From: SFWF01 sp964599835
GTDB taxonomy: Bacteria; Bacillota; Clostridia; Oscillospirales; Acutalibacteraceae
Assembly (NCBI GenBank): GCA_964599835.1
Contig: CAZRHF010000072.1
Location: 1 to 11,132 of the forward strand
Direction of reading: 5' to 3'
DNA: 11,132 bases
The position numbers were made by a program, and so were the translations under genes. This document shows positions 1 through 6,701 of the stretch, in pieces (the first letter of the stretch is position 1; each line of letters begins with the position of its first letter). The notes below the pieces were generated by a model. That model was given only the letters and a program-made list of their open reading frames with translations. It did not search any database and had not been told where the DNA came from.

Positions 1-31
1 CGAAGACGGAATATCACTAAAAACTAACTGT

Positions 32-89
32 TATGTGAGAGTTCGAATTCATACGAAAAACTGCCGAAGATATCTTTTTTGTAGCCCAT
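32..89. repeat. 58-bp direct repeat, left copy, flanking the lipoprotein cassette
   Basis: This 58-bp block recurs in the same orientation at 1237-1294 with only two mismatches (C/T and G/A, in the stretch just before the T-run). It contains TTCGAA and an overlapping GAATTC and ends in a T6 run followed by GTAGCCCAT. The pair encloses a single plus-strand lipoprotein gene. The TTCGAA core with partly pairing flanks recalls a tRNA T-arm, but the arms do not pair well enough to call a tRNA. The repeat could be a recombination/attachment site, or two copies of a dispersed intergenic repeat between which the gene was acquired. No integrase is visible here. Confidence 0.85.
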
Positions 90-93
90 CGCC

Positions 94-132
94 AAACAGA
101 AACAGGCACCATTTTGGTGTCTGTTTTTGTTT
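94..132. terminator. Long hairpin with T-rich arm, probable terminator
   Basis: Arms 94-110 and 116-132 pair over 17 bp with two G-U wobbles around a 5-base loop. The core is GGCACC against GGTGTC and the right arm is T-rich. It begins four bases after the left direct repeat. It fits an intrinsic terminator for plus-strand transcription entering from outside the window, and the A-rich left arm would also allow minus-strand use. It may belong to the repeat unit rather than to a gene. Confidence 0.6.
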
Positions 133-261
133 AGACAAGAGTTAAATAGGTAAGGACGAGAAACGAGCTCCAAGAAACGCTAGAGTAACGTGCGGAGATT
201 TGGAGAAAGCTCCAGTGGAGCTTTCGTCAAGCGAGAGGAGCGTCCTTCTACCCCTGCCAAT
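133..261 (+). other. Non-coding, G+C-richer leader with a short hairpin; no gene recognised
   Basis: This stretch lies between two terminator-like hairpins and upstream of the lipoprotein promoter. It has no convincing ORF with a ribosome binding site. It contains a perfect 9-bp stem at 205-213/217-225 (GAAAGCTCC with GGAGCTTTC) closed by a 3-base loop, and purine-rich flanks. It could be a small structured RNA ending at the 262-281 terminator, or a remnant of a mobile unit. No known RNA family was recognised. Confidence 0.35.
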
Positions 262-290
262 AAACCGCAAGGTTGCGGTTTGCTTTTCTT
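262..290 (+). terminator. Rho-independent terminator upstream of the lipoprotein promoter
   Basis: AAACCGCA (262-269) pairs with TGCGGTTT (274-281) around a 4-base loop and is followed by a T-rich tail (GCTTTTCTTT). It ends about 10 bp before the -35 box of the lipoprotein gene. It would therefore insulate that promoter from upstream transcription or terminate a small RNA from the leader. Confidence 0.65.
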
Positions 291-299
291 TGCCACTAC

Positions 300-328
300 T
301 TGAAATAGCTTCCGGCTTGTGTTAAAAT
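300..328 (+). promoter_or_regulatory. Sigma-A-type promoter of the lipoprotein gene
   Basis: TTGAAA at 300-305 and TAAAAT at 323-328 are separated by exactly 17 bp, close to the housekeeping consensus. The predicted start site is near 335, leaving a leader of roughly 45 nt to the ATG at 382. GGAGG at 370-374 is the ribosome binding site. Confidence 0.6.
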
Positions 329-381
329 AATAAATAAGAAATGAGGAAGGATATTTATCCGCCCGCAATGGAGGAATGAAA

Positions 382-1185
382 ATGCAAAAGCGTTTTTTGG
401 CTATGCTTCTGGCCATAGTTATGTTAGTAAGCCTGCTGGCTGCCTGCGGTGAACAGGCTTCTGTCACAGATTCTACGCCGTCTTTGCAAACGCCCGCAGT
501 ATCATCTCCCGTCGACTCTACCTCCTCTACTGCGTCCACTGAATCCAAGGAGACCGTGGATCCTGCCGACCATATTTTCCCGGATTTGGAAGCCTTTTTT
601 GGATTGCCGTTGGAGGAAGACCACGCTCACGGTGCCCGAGGCTGGCGCTGGCAGTTTGAGGATATAGAGCCCTACGACCAGCTGGAAGCGGTGAAGACCG
701 AGCTGCTTACCCTGCTACAGGAGCCCCGCTGGCAGCTGGAGCTGGTGGACGAACAGCATTCGGTCTATGAGACCGGCGATATGAACGGGTCGGACATGTA
801 TTACTTCAAATACACCGGAACGGCAAAGCTGACCCAAATCGAGGACTACCTTGGGGTGCGGCTGGATCACGTCAATGTCGTTTTTTACCATATCGCGGTG
901 TACGACAAATATACTATTGATATTTTCCGCAGTCCCGAGCTGGAAGCGGTGGACCCCGGCAGCCGGGTCAGCGCCGACGTGGGTGCTCCCCCAAAAGAGG
1001 GAGGGTCCGATGACAACGACTTCTGGAAGAACTGCTCCGCCTGCCACGGCTCTGGAAAATGCACCCATTGCAACGGCAAAGGAGAGGTGAGAAAATTCCA
1101 GGCCGGTCTCGGTTGGGTCGAACAGGATTGCACACTCTGCAACAGGGGAAAATGCCGCTACTGCAACGGCACCGGAAAGGACTGA
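382..1185 (+). CDS. Lipoprotein with C-terminal DnaJ-like CxxCxGxG cysteine modules
   Basis: The function is unknown. The product is a predicted surface lipoprotein: positive N-terminus, hydrophobic core, and lipobox LAAC with Cys 22 (267-residue numbering). A Ser/Thr/Pro-rich linker follows (about 27-60), then an unrecognised globular middle (about 65-190). The C-terminal 50 residues hold two cysteine modules: CSACHGSG-KCTHCNGKG and CTLCNRG-KCRYCNGTG. These eight cysteines in CxxC pairs with Gly-rich turns resemble the zinc-binding repeats of DnaJ/Hsp40, and they probably bind zinc or form disulfides outside the membrane (inference). An in-frame ATG at 376 exists, but it is only 1 nt from GGAGG (370-374); ATG 382 has the normal 7-nt spacing and is preferred. 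The gene is G+C-richer than its neighbours (34 of 60 bases in 661-720), transcribed opposite to them and flanked by direct repeats, which suggests transfer. Confidence 0.85.
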   Translation: MQKRFLAMLLAIVMLVSLLAACGEQASVTDSTPSLQTPAVSSPVDSTSSTASTESKETVDPADHIFPDLEAFFGLPLEEDHAHGARGWRWQFEDIEPYDQLEAVKTELLTLLQEPRWQLELVDEQHSVYETGDMNGSDMYYFKYTGTAKLTQIEDYLGVRLDHVNVVFYHIAVYDKYTIDIFRSPELEAVDPGSRVSADVGAPPKEGGSDDNDFWKNCSACHGSGKCTHCNGKGEVRKFQAGLGWVEQDCTLCNRGKCRYCNGTGKD

Positions 1186-1236
1186 ACCATCCGATCTTTT
1201 TTTAGTGTAATCCGCCTCGTGGATGTTTTCGATTTC

Positions 1237-1294
1237 TATGTGAGAGTTCGAATTCATACGAAAAACTGCTGAAAATATCTTTTTTGTAGCCCAT
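1237..1294. repeat. 58-bp direct repeat, right copy
   Basis: This copy matches 32-89 at 56 of 58 positions in the same orientation. It starts 51 bp after the lipoprotein stop codon, and the inverted-repeat element starts 6 bp after it. Both copies can be read on the minus strand as a short open frame beginning MGYKKDIF, but the frames diverge right after the repeat and have no ribosome binding site, so coding use is unlikely. Confidence 0.85.
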
Positions 1295-1300
1295 AACCAT

Positions 1301-1613
1301 TAAAAAAGACACCCAAACGGGTCGTACTCTAAGGGATAAAACGCCTAAAAAAGCAAATTTTTGCGGCCAAAAGTATTAAAAAGACACGGTATGCGTAAGC
1401 ATTACCGTGTCTTTTTGCCTTTTATTCCACTAAAAATTTGTGTTTTTTAGGTGCCGTGCAGTTTTGTAACCTGAAAATTTGTTCTGTTCTCGAAGTCGAT
1501 AAACTGCAGAAATACTTTGTGTCTTTCAAGGTTTGAGACAAAGAGACGGGGCAAATTTTGGTTCCAAAACCGATTTGTCCTTTAGAGTACGGCCCGAAAG
1601 GGTGTCTTTTTTA
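1301..1613. mobile_element. MITE-like structured element with 36-bp terminal inverted repeats
   Basis: The ends 1301-1336 and 1578-1613 are inverted repeats matching at 31 of 36 bases. Each begins TAAAAAAGACACCC and contains CGTACTCTAA. Nested inside are a second inverted pair, 1344-1362 with 1432-1451 (CCTAAAAAA and AAATTTTT blocks around a small internal loop), and a central 13-bp perfect stem at 1378-1390/1404-1416. The right half (1456-1577) has no left-side counterpart but contains short inverted pairs of its own (GCAGTTT/AAACTGC and AAAATTTG/CAAATTTT). There is no ORF of note. The right end runs into the stop codon of the ABC permease gene (1611-1613). It could be a non-autonomous transposable element, a structured non-coding RNA locus, or a compound terminator. 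No clear target duplication is seen. Confidence 0.6.
1378..1416. terminator. Bidirectional terminator between convergent genes
   Basis: AAAAAGACACGGT (1378-1390) pairs perfectly over 13 bp with ACCGTGTCTTTTT (1404-1416), and further pairing inside narrows the loop. A-run and T-run sides are symmetric, so it can stop plus-strand transcription from the lipoprotein gene and minus-strand transcription from the ABC operon, which converge here. It is the core of the larger inverted-repeat element. Confidence 0.8.
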
Positions 1614-2741
1614 TCTTTTTCTGAATTTATAAACTATGAATGCAATAGATAAAGCTATGACCGAGTAAATGATCATCGGCAATAGGTACATACTAAGATT
1701 TCCAATGCTACAAAGATACATATATGTAGGGATCAGTGCCTGCAACGGTTCACAGGGAGTAAGATTAAAGAATATAGGACACAGCACCAAAGATAGAACA
1801 AGCAGAGTTGGTATTAACAGTGCTACCTTCCAGGTCGACTTGGTTACTGAACCGAGAAGTACTGTAAAACCTGTAACGGCAGTCACAAGCAGGAGCATAG
1901 AAACTACTTCGGGAAAAAGTGATGTGAATCCTCCCGTAATGAAAATTGCAAGTACCACAAAAATTGCAGATATCGACACCGCAGCTAAATTATTTCCGAA
2001 AAAAACAAGGAAACGTTTTGAAGAAGTAAGGGTCGCGAAGGTGTGTTTTTTTTCGTCCTCCAAATAAAAAAGGGTTGCTGCCATACCGCAAAGAAGCATA
2101 ACGGTCACAAGAAGCCCTCTAACGGGTGCCACGGTATAATTGTATCCGTCAAGATCAATTGAAGTTTGATCGAGATGCACGAAAGATATAATACCGTTGT
2201 CTTCTGCAAAAAGTGTATACGCCTCAAGCAGTTTTTCCTCAGAAATGAGGTCGGAAGAAATATCAAGTTTATTGACTGCAGTTTTGTAAATGGCGTAGGA
2301 AAGTTCCTTGTAAATTGCCCCGAACAGTTTTTCGCGTGATGCCTTAACAAGCATACCGTCTTCGCGAAGGTAAATTCTTGTCAGTATATCCCTGTCGCCT
2401 TTAGCAAACGCGTCTATCCGCTTTGACATTTTCGACGGGAAGATCCATGCAGTATCTACCTCTGAAGATCTTACCATTTGCACGGCATCTTCAGGATCGT
2501 CGTAAAATTCAAATTTCAGAAAATTCGATCCTTCTCTTAAATCGTCTATAATACCGCGTGCAACCGGATCCGCACTGTCTTCTGCGGCAAGCGCAATTCG
2601 AACAAAACCGCTGTCCTCATACGATGTAATCGTCACAAAAACAGAAAACAGCGGTATGAGTAACAGAATTAAAACAAAGGTTGTCCTTTTTAGGAGACGT
2701 TTACAAAGTAGAAAGTACCAGGTAAGGATTCGTTTAAACAT
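1611..2741 (-). CDS. ABC-2 type transporter permease (second permease of the operon)
   Basis: This is a membrane subunit of an ABC transporter, last gene of a four-gene operon. With the start at 2741 it has 376 residues: one N-terminal membrane helix (about 19-39), an outer domain of about 165 residues (41-205), then five helices (about 205-226, 247-269, 277-299, 302-324, 349-371). That layout, and a Pro-rich turn between the last two helices (LCPIFFNL, then LIPTYMYL), is typical of ABC-2 exporters of the ABC2_membrane_3 kind. A GTG at 2750 is in frame, but the ribosome binding site AAGGAG (2755-2750) overlaps it, so ATG 2741 with 8-nt spacing is preferred. This gives an 8-nt overlap (ATGTTTAA) with the upstream permease stop. 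It likely pairs with that permease as a heterodimer. The substrate is unknown. Confidence 0.85.
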   Translation of the reverse strand: MFKRILTWYFLLCKRLLKRTTFVLILLLIPLFSVFVTITSYEDSGFVRIALAAEDSADPVARGIIDDLREGSNFLKFEFYDDPEDAVQMVRSSEVDTAWIFPSKMSKRIDAFAKGDRDILTRIYLREDGMLVKASREKLFGAIYKELSYAIYKTAVNKLDISSDLISEEKLLEAYTLFAEDNGIISFVHLDQTSIDLDGYNYTVAPVRGLLVTVMLLCGMAATLFYLEDEKKHTFATLTSSKRFLVFFGNNLAAVSISAIFVVLAIFITGGFTSLFPEVVSMLLLVTAVTGFTVLLGSVTKSTWKVALLIPTLLVLSLVLCPIFFNLTPCEPLQALIPTYMYLCSIGNLSMYLLPMIIYSVIALSIAFIVYKFRKR

Positions 2742-3981
2742 AACGCTCACTCCTTATCCTATAGTTTCTTATGAGAACGGTTGCAACAAGCAACGCAACT
2801 GTAAATAAAACTGTAGAAAAAACAGCGGCGATGCTTAATGTGTCGTTCAGCACGGAAGAAATATACTCAAACGCTATACGGGTAGGAAGAAAACGTGCAA
2901 AAAACTGAATAGTCGACGGTAGGCTGTAAAGCGGAAATAAAAAACCGGACAAATATGACAGAGCGACCGTAGAGAAGACCTGTAAAACCACCGCGCTTAT
3001 AATACCGTCGCAAATTTCAAATAATAGGAACTGCAATGCACATATCAAGGTAATTGCAGGTATATACCTGACACCGATACATATAAACTCAAGGCAAGTC
3101 TCGGCGCTATCAATAAAAGGGAACACGCAAACTCCCTGTTCTACACAAATGCCTGCAGCTGTCAGTAAGATAAAAACGTTAAATGTAATAATGAGGAAGA
3201 AAGGTGTGAATTCAGAAAATATCTGAGCTAAGGCTCCCCTGCCGCCCAGCTTCAAGGATCGTGCTAAAGAATAGTTCTTTTTTACACATAAGTTGCAGCA
3301 ACATATTCCCCAAAGAAGCATTAATATTATAGAAAAAGCACACAGATAGTAAATTTCGAACGAAAGCTCGTCGGAATATCCAAGCTCGTTTATCTCATAA
3401 GCCGACTCGCGGTCGAAAACACAGGCCATATATTCTATATTTATCTTATCGATAAGGTCGGAATACTCAGCGTACGAATACCCATCCAAAAAGTCAGAAT
3501 ATCCGTAAATACCGTTTTGGGAGTATACCACAAGATCTGAAACGACAGAACATATCTCTTCGATCAAAAGAGTACCAAGCATAGCGGGTTTTTTGTTCAT
3601 TACAAACTTAATATCGATGTTGTCGCCCCTCATCACAGACTGTATAAATCCTTCAGGTATATTGACAAAGCCTAAAATTCTATCGTTTTTAAGCTCGTCC
3701 ACAGCCTCTTCTTCGGTCATTTCAACAAATTCGGCATAGTCCTTTGAAATATCGAAATTAGTTACCGCAAAAATACCGATGCCGAGATAAGAATCTGAGG
3801 TATCCCCTACTAATCCGATCTTAAACTTTGTTTTTTCCTCGCTTTCTGAGCGACTTGCCAGCATACCGCCGAAAAGACCGCCTATACCGAGAGCGAGTAT
3901 AAGCGTAAAGCAAATTATAATCGGATAGAATTTAAGTGCCCTTAAAAGCTCGGCGCGTAAAAGATTAAAAAACTTATTCAT
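2734..3981 (-). CDS. ABC-2 type transporter permease (first permease of the operon)
   Basis: A 415-residue membrane subunit. It has a membrane helix at about 18-38, a large extracytoplasmic domain (about 40-205), and five further helices (about 208-230, 256-278, 305-323, 326-350, 385-405). The segment GFLFPLYSLPSTIQFFARFLP (about 346-366) is the family hallmark of ABC-2 exporters just before the last helix. Its start overlaps the ATPase stop by 8 nt (ATGAATAA) and its stop overlaps the next permease start by 8 nt, so the three proteins should be made in coupled amounts. It is clearly different in sequence from the second permease while sharing its architecture. Family members export lipids, peptides, drugs or ions (NatB, YhaP, drug-efflux types), and the cargo cannot be told from sequence. 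Confidence 0.85.
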   Translation of the reverse strand: MNKFFNLLRAELLRALKFYPIIICFTLILALGIGGLFGGMLASRSESEEKTKFKIGLVGDTSDSYLGIGIFAVTNFDISKDYAEFVEMTEEEAVDELKNDRILGFVNIPEGFIQSVMRGDNIDIKFVMNKKPAMLGTLLIEEICSVVSDLVVYSQNGIYGYSDFLDGYSYAEYSDLIDKINIEYMACVFDRESAYEINELGYSDELSFEIYYLCAFSIILMLLWGICCCNLCVKKNYSLARSLKLGGRGALAQIFSEFTPFFLIITFNVFILLTAAGICVEQGVCVFPFIDSAETCLEFICIGVRYIPAITLICALQFLLFEICDGIISAVVLQVFSTVALSYLSGFLFPLYSLPSTIQFFARFLPTRIAFEYISSVLNDTLSIAAVFSTVLFTVALLVATVLIRNYRIRSERYV

Positions 3982-4648
3982 CGGCTAACAGCTTAACAAG
4001 AGATTCAAGATCTCTCGAATCGTTGTGAAGAGTGAGGCGACCGTTTTTAAGAATATACACGTCGTTACAGAGCGCTAACTCATAAATATCGTGAGTAGCA
4101 AGAATAACGGTGCCTCCACAGGCGGTAAATTCTTTAAGATAATTATAAATGCTTTCCTTACAAACGAGATCAAGTGCGGAACAAGGCTCGTCAAGCAAAA
4201 GTATCTTCGGATCGTTTGCAATTGAGCAGGCGATTGCAAGACGTTTTTTCATTCCTCCGGAAAGCTTAGAAACGCGCTTCTTCAAAAAATCTCCAACGCC
4301 AAGCATATTAAGGTTGCCGCTTTTCAGTCCTTCGCTGATTTGAGTTTTCGAATACCAAAGACGTAGGTTATCGTAGGCAGAGAGCTCATCCATTAGGGGC
4401 GGTTCCTGCGGTACAAATCCAACGAGAGATCTGCGGACAGAGGCGTTTTTGATAAGATCGACACCATCCGCAAAGAATTCTCCGTTTCCTTTGTAAAGTC
4501 CGGTCAAAACTCCAAATAAGGTAGATTTTCCGCTACCGTTTTCGCCGAGTATGCCAATAATCTTGCCGTCAGTTGTGGAAAAGGAAATGCCGTTGAGCAC
4601 TTCCTTTTTCCCAAAACTCTTTATTATATTTTTTATACTGATTTCCAT
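3974..4648 (-). CDS. ABC transporter ATP-binding protein
   Basis: The cytoplasmic ATPase that powers the two adjacent permeases. All motifs are intact in 224 residues: Walker A GENGSGKST (35-43), Q-loop Gln 81, signature LSGGMKKR (129-136), Walker B ILLLDEP (149-155), D-loop SALD and H-loop His 186. It is a short, single-domain ATPase, as expected for ABC-2 exporters where one ATPase homodimer serves the permease pair. It starts 17 nt after the stop of the zinc-ribbon protein and has no evident Shine-Dalgarno site (the gap is CTTAGATTAG-like), so translation probably depends on coupling to the upstream gene. Walker motifs make the class certain; the substrate is unknown. Confidence 0.93.
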   Translation of the reverse strand: MEISIKNIIKSFGKKEVLNGISFSTTDGKIIGILGENGSGKSTLFGVLTGLYKGNGEFFADGVDLIKNASVRRSLVGFVPQEPPLMDELSAYDNLRLWYSKTQISEGLKSGNLNMLGVGDFLKKRVSKLSGGMKKRLAIACSIANDPKILLLDEPCSALDLVCKESIYNYLKEFTACGGTVILATHDIYELALCNDVYILKNGRLTLHNDSRDLESLVKLLADE

Positions 4649-4665
4649 AAACTAATCTAAGCAGA

Positions 4666-6612
4666 TCAATAAAGACCGTTTAACATTCCACTGAGATCGC
4701 TGTTATCGCTATAATCGCTGTAGTCTTCGTCATAATAATCGTCGTAATAGTCGCTATAATCCGAATCGCCGTAGCTTGAAGAAAAATCACCATAGGAGGA
4801 TCCGTCGAGAGGAATGCCCCACTTCTTAAGAAGGTCGGTGAAGTAATCAAACGAAAGACCCTTTGACCATTCATCAAGATCATCGGTTGCGCCAGACGGT
4901 ATCTCAATAGTAGCTTCGTTTGATGCCGCAGAAGTTGCTTTGAGGGTCAAAAGCTCCATACCGCTGAACTTGAATATTATAGAGCGATCGGTAGAGTTTT
5001 CAGTATCATCGAATTTAAACAGCAAGGAGGGGCTTCCGACTCCGCCTAGACTTCCGTAGGAATCTCCGGAAATCAGTCCGAGAAGGTCGCTTCCGAGGAA
5101 TATCTCAATCTCACCGCTGTAGATTCCTTCTTCGGCGGTTTTAAGATTGTAGTCATCATACTTAATCACGAGAAGCTCACTCATAGAATAACCGTCGACA
5201 GAAGCATTTATGGTCATTTCACCGCTGTACTTGTTGCTCTTTTCGGTTCCGCTGCCCACAATTTGGAGCAGGGTTACTCCGTCAGACACGATCTTGATCT
5301 CAGTTCCGCTTTTATTACCCTTAGAAGTTTCTCCGTATGAGAAGAGAAGCCCTGCAGATTCTACTTCGAACTCTATTGCCTTGATGTTGAAATTAAAGTC
5401 GATATAAGTGCGAAGCTGTGCAACAACAACGTTGCTTCCGCTGACGGTTTCGGCTTCAGCTAGTATCTCGTCAAGAGCAGAAGAATATTCCGAGTAAAGC
5501 GCTTCGGCGTCAAAGGTCGTGCCGGTGTAATCTGAGAACTGATTTAACGCTTCGGGAAGTCGGTATATATACTCTTTTACGTCAGAATTAGTCTTAAGCT
5601 CTCCGAGTATAGCGTAGATCATATCAATAACGGTATTTTCGGTAATGTCGGCAGTAAGGAGAGTTAAGCTTTCTGAAACATCGCCTGCGGTAAAGGTGTG
5701 TTTTTCGTCAGACACATCGGATATCTGCATAAATGCGACCTCGACGAGTCGTGGCATAAGCTTTTCAATAAGTTCTTCGTCGGGAAGAATATCATAAATA
5801 AAGTCGCCGTTATAAAGCTCCGTGTAAGCCTGAAGAGCGTCTTCACTAAGGCCGTAGATGTCGATAAGATCGGAAACGTCGACCTGAACCGCCTGACTGT
5901 TAAGCTCGGGTATGAGAACGGTGGCTGTAGCTTTTTCGAAATCAATATAGTATTCAACAGAAAGAAGCGAATCCTCACCCAGCATATACGACATAGTTAC
6001 TGCATAAAGGCCGGGAACGTAATCTATCGAATACTCAACAGACATACTGTTAAAGGGTACGCTGTCGCCTGCCATAGAAAGAAGGGACTGCGAGATCTCG
6101 GCAGAAACAGAGCCTTCAAGTGAATATTCATCGGATGCGGCGTCTATAATGCCGGAATAAAGGTCGGCAATGTTTCCTGTAGTAGCTGTTGCCTGCTTCT
6201 TGAAAGCATACTGAAGCTTTTCATCGTTAGACTTCGTCCAATACCAAAGCGAAGAAAGATAGTCTCTGAAAAGGAACCCGCAGGAACCTAAAACAATAAG
6301 AGCAGAAAGCACAATGGCCAATATCTTGACCCATCTTTTTTTCTTGCGTTTGGGAGGTTCACTTGGAGTGTTTAAAAAGGAATTATCCTCTATTTCTCGT
6401 TCACCTTCAGGTATTACCACGTTAAAGCCGGTGTTAACTGGAACAGATTGATCGACCTGAGGATCAGCGGATGATGCGGGGTTGTTTACGGGTGAAGCAG
6501 GTGTAAAACCGGGAGTAGACGAATAAACGTCATCCTGCGAAACCGGAGCACCGCACTTTCCGCAAAAACGTAATCCCTCGGAGAGTTCATTACCACAATT
6601 TTGACAAAACAT
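4666..6612 (-). CDS. Zinc-ribbon membrane protein with large outer domain and acidic Tyr/Asp/Ser tail
   Basis: Function unknown. The 648-residue protein begins with a zinc ribbon (Cys 3, 6, 17, 20; MFCQNCG and FCGKCG), followed by a Pro/Ser-rich linker (about 25-85), a basic stretch PPKRKKKR and one membrane helix (about 94-116). The remaining 530 residues should lie outside the cell (positive-inside rule). They look like a beta-rich, Glu/Asp/Ser-rich region with no recognised domain. The last 45 residues are a low-complexity tail of Ser, Tyr, Gly and Asp (repeated DYSDY-like units). The start ATG has AGGGGG 7 nt upstream. As first gene of the operon with an ABC-2 exporter it may be an accessory or regulatory subunit, a sensor, or a substrate-binding surface protein (inference). 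Zinc ribbons of this N-terminal type are common in Firmicute membrane proteins. Confidence 0.85.
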   Translation of the reverse strand: MFCQNCGNELSEGLRFCGKCGAPVSQDDVYSSTPGFTPASPVNNPASSADPQVDQSVPVNTGFNVVIPEGEREIEDNSFLNTPSEPPKRKKKRWVKILAIVLSALIVLGSCGFLFRDYLSSLWYWTKSNDEKLQYAFKKQATATTGNIADLYSGIIDAASDEYSLEGSVSAEISQSLLSMAGDSVPFNSMSVEYSIDYVPGLYAVTMSYMLGEDSLLSVEYYIDFEKATATVLIPELNSQAVQVDVSDLIDIYGLSEDALQAYTELYNGDFIYDILPDEELIEKLMPRLVEVAFMQISDVSDEKHTFTAGDVSESLTLLTADITENTVIDMIYAILGELKTNSDVKEYIYRLPEALNQFSDYTGTTFDAEALYSEYSSALDEILAEAETVSGSNVVVAQLRTYIDFNFNIKAIEFEVESAGLLFSYGETSKGNKSGTEIKIVSDGVTLLQIVGSGTEKSNKYSGEMTINASVDGYSMSELLVIKYDDYNLKTAEEGIYSGEIEIFLGSDLLGLISGDSYGSLGGVGSPSLLFKFDDTENSTDRSIIFKFSGMELLTLKATSAASNEATIEIPSGATDDLDEWSKGLSFDYFTDLLKKWGIPLDGSSYGDFSSSYGDSDYSDYYDDYYDEDYSDYSDNSDLSGMLNGLY

Positions 6613-6633
6613 TAATATTCCCCCTTTTTAAAC

Positions 6634-6662
6634 ATTTTATCACATATTGTCGAACATTGCAA
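6634..6662 (-). promoter_or_regulatory. Promoter of the zinc-ribbon/ABC operon with a Spo0A-like box in the spacer
   Basis: Read on the minus strand, TTGCAA (6662-6657) and TAAAAT (6639-6634) are 17 bp apart, a plausible sigma-A promoter. The spacer holds TTCGACA (6654-6648), the complement of the 0A-box consensus TGTCGAA, matching 7 of 7. A regulator bound there would sit inside the polymerase footprint, the geometry of a repressed promoter. Ribosome binding site AGGGGG follows at about 6620-6625. The 7-mer alone is expected about once by chance in a window this size, so position is what makes it notable. Confidence 0.5.
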
Positions 6663-6663
6663 C

Positions 6664-6701
6664 ATATAAATAACGGCACGTAAAAGTGCCGTTATTTATA
6701 T
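6664..6701 (-). terminator. Terminator after sigE
   Basis: A perfect 16-bp inverted repeat (6664-6679 with 6686-6701, core AACGGCAC/GTGCCGTT) closes a 6-base loop. It overlaps the sigE stop codon (6696-6698) and ends two bases before the -35 box of the next operon. The A/T-rich outer part of the stem gives a moderately U-rich tail in the minus-strand transcript. It separates spoIIGA-sigE from the ABC operon. Confidence 0.75.

Noticed and set aside
35..60. tRNA 3' end or T-arm in the direct repeat
   Set aside because: GTTCGAA resembles a T-loop, but the flanking five bases do not form a proper T-stem, there is no acceptor partner and no CCA, and both copies lack the rest of a tRNA.
22..132. 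Small minus-strand ORF across the direct repeat (MGYKKDIF...)
   Set aside because: The two copies diverge in frame content right after the repeat, one change alters an amino acid while the other is silent, and no ribosome binding site precedes either ATG. More likely a non-coding repeat.
715..1257. 180-codon minus-strand open frame opposite the lipoprotein gene
   Set aside because: It is antisense to a gene with a clear signal peptide, lipobox and RBS. Its start lies in the direct repeat and its translation shows no domain; it is a by-product of GC-rich codon use.
1301..1613. CRISPR array or phage attachment site
   Set aside because: There are only inverted, not regularly spaced direct, repeats; no cas genes; and no integrase or phage genes in the window.
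1669..2067. Plus-strand open frame of 132 codons within the permease region
   Set aside because: It is a shadow of the minus-strand permease, which has clear membrane helices and family motifs.
2742..2750. GTG at 2750 as the start of the second permease
   Set aside because: The Shine-Dalgarno AAGGAG occupies 2755-2750 and overlaps that codon. ATG at 2741 has correct 8-nt spacing and gives the same 8-nt overlap as the preceding gene pair.
5698..6123. Plus-strand open frame of 141 codons inside the zinc-ribbon gene
   Set aside because: It has no recognisable domain or RBS and lies opposite a long continuous frame with a zinc ribbon, membrane helix and good RBS.
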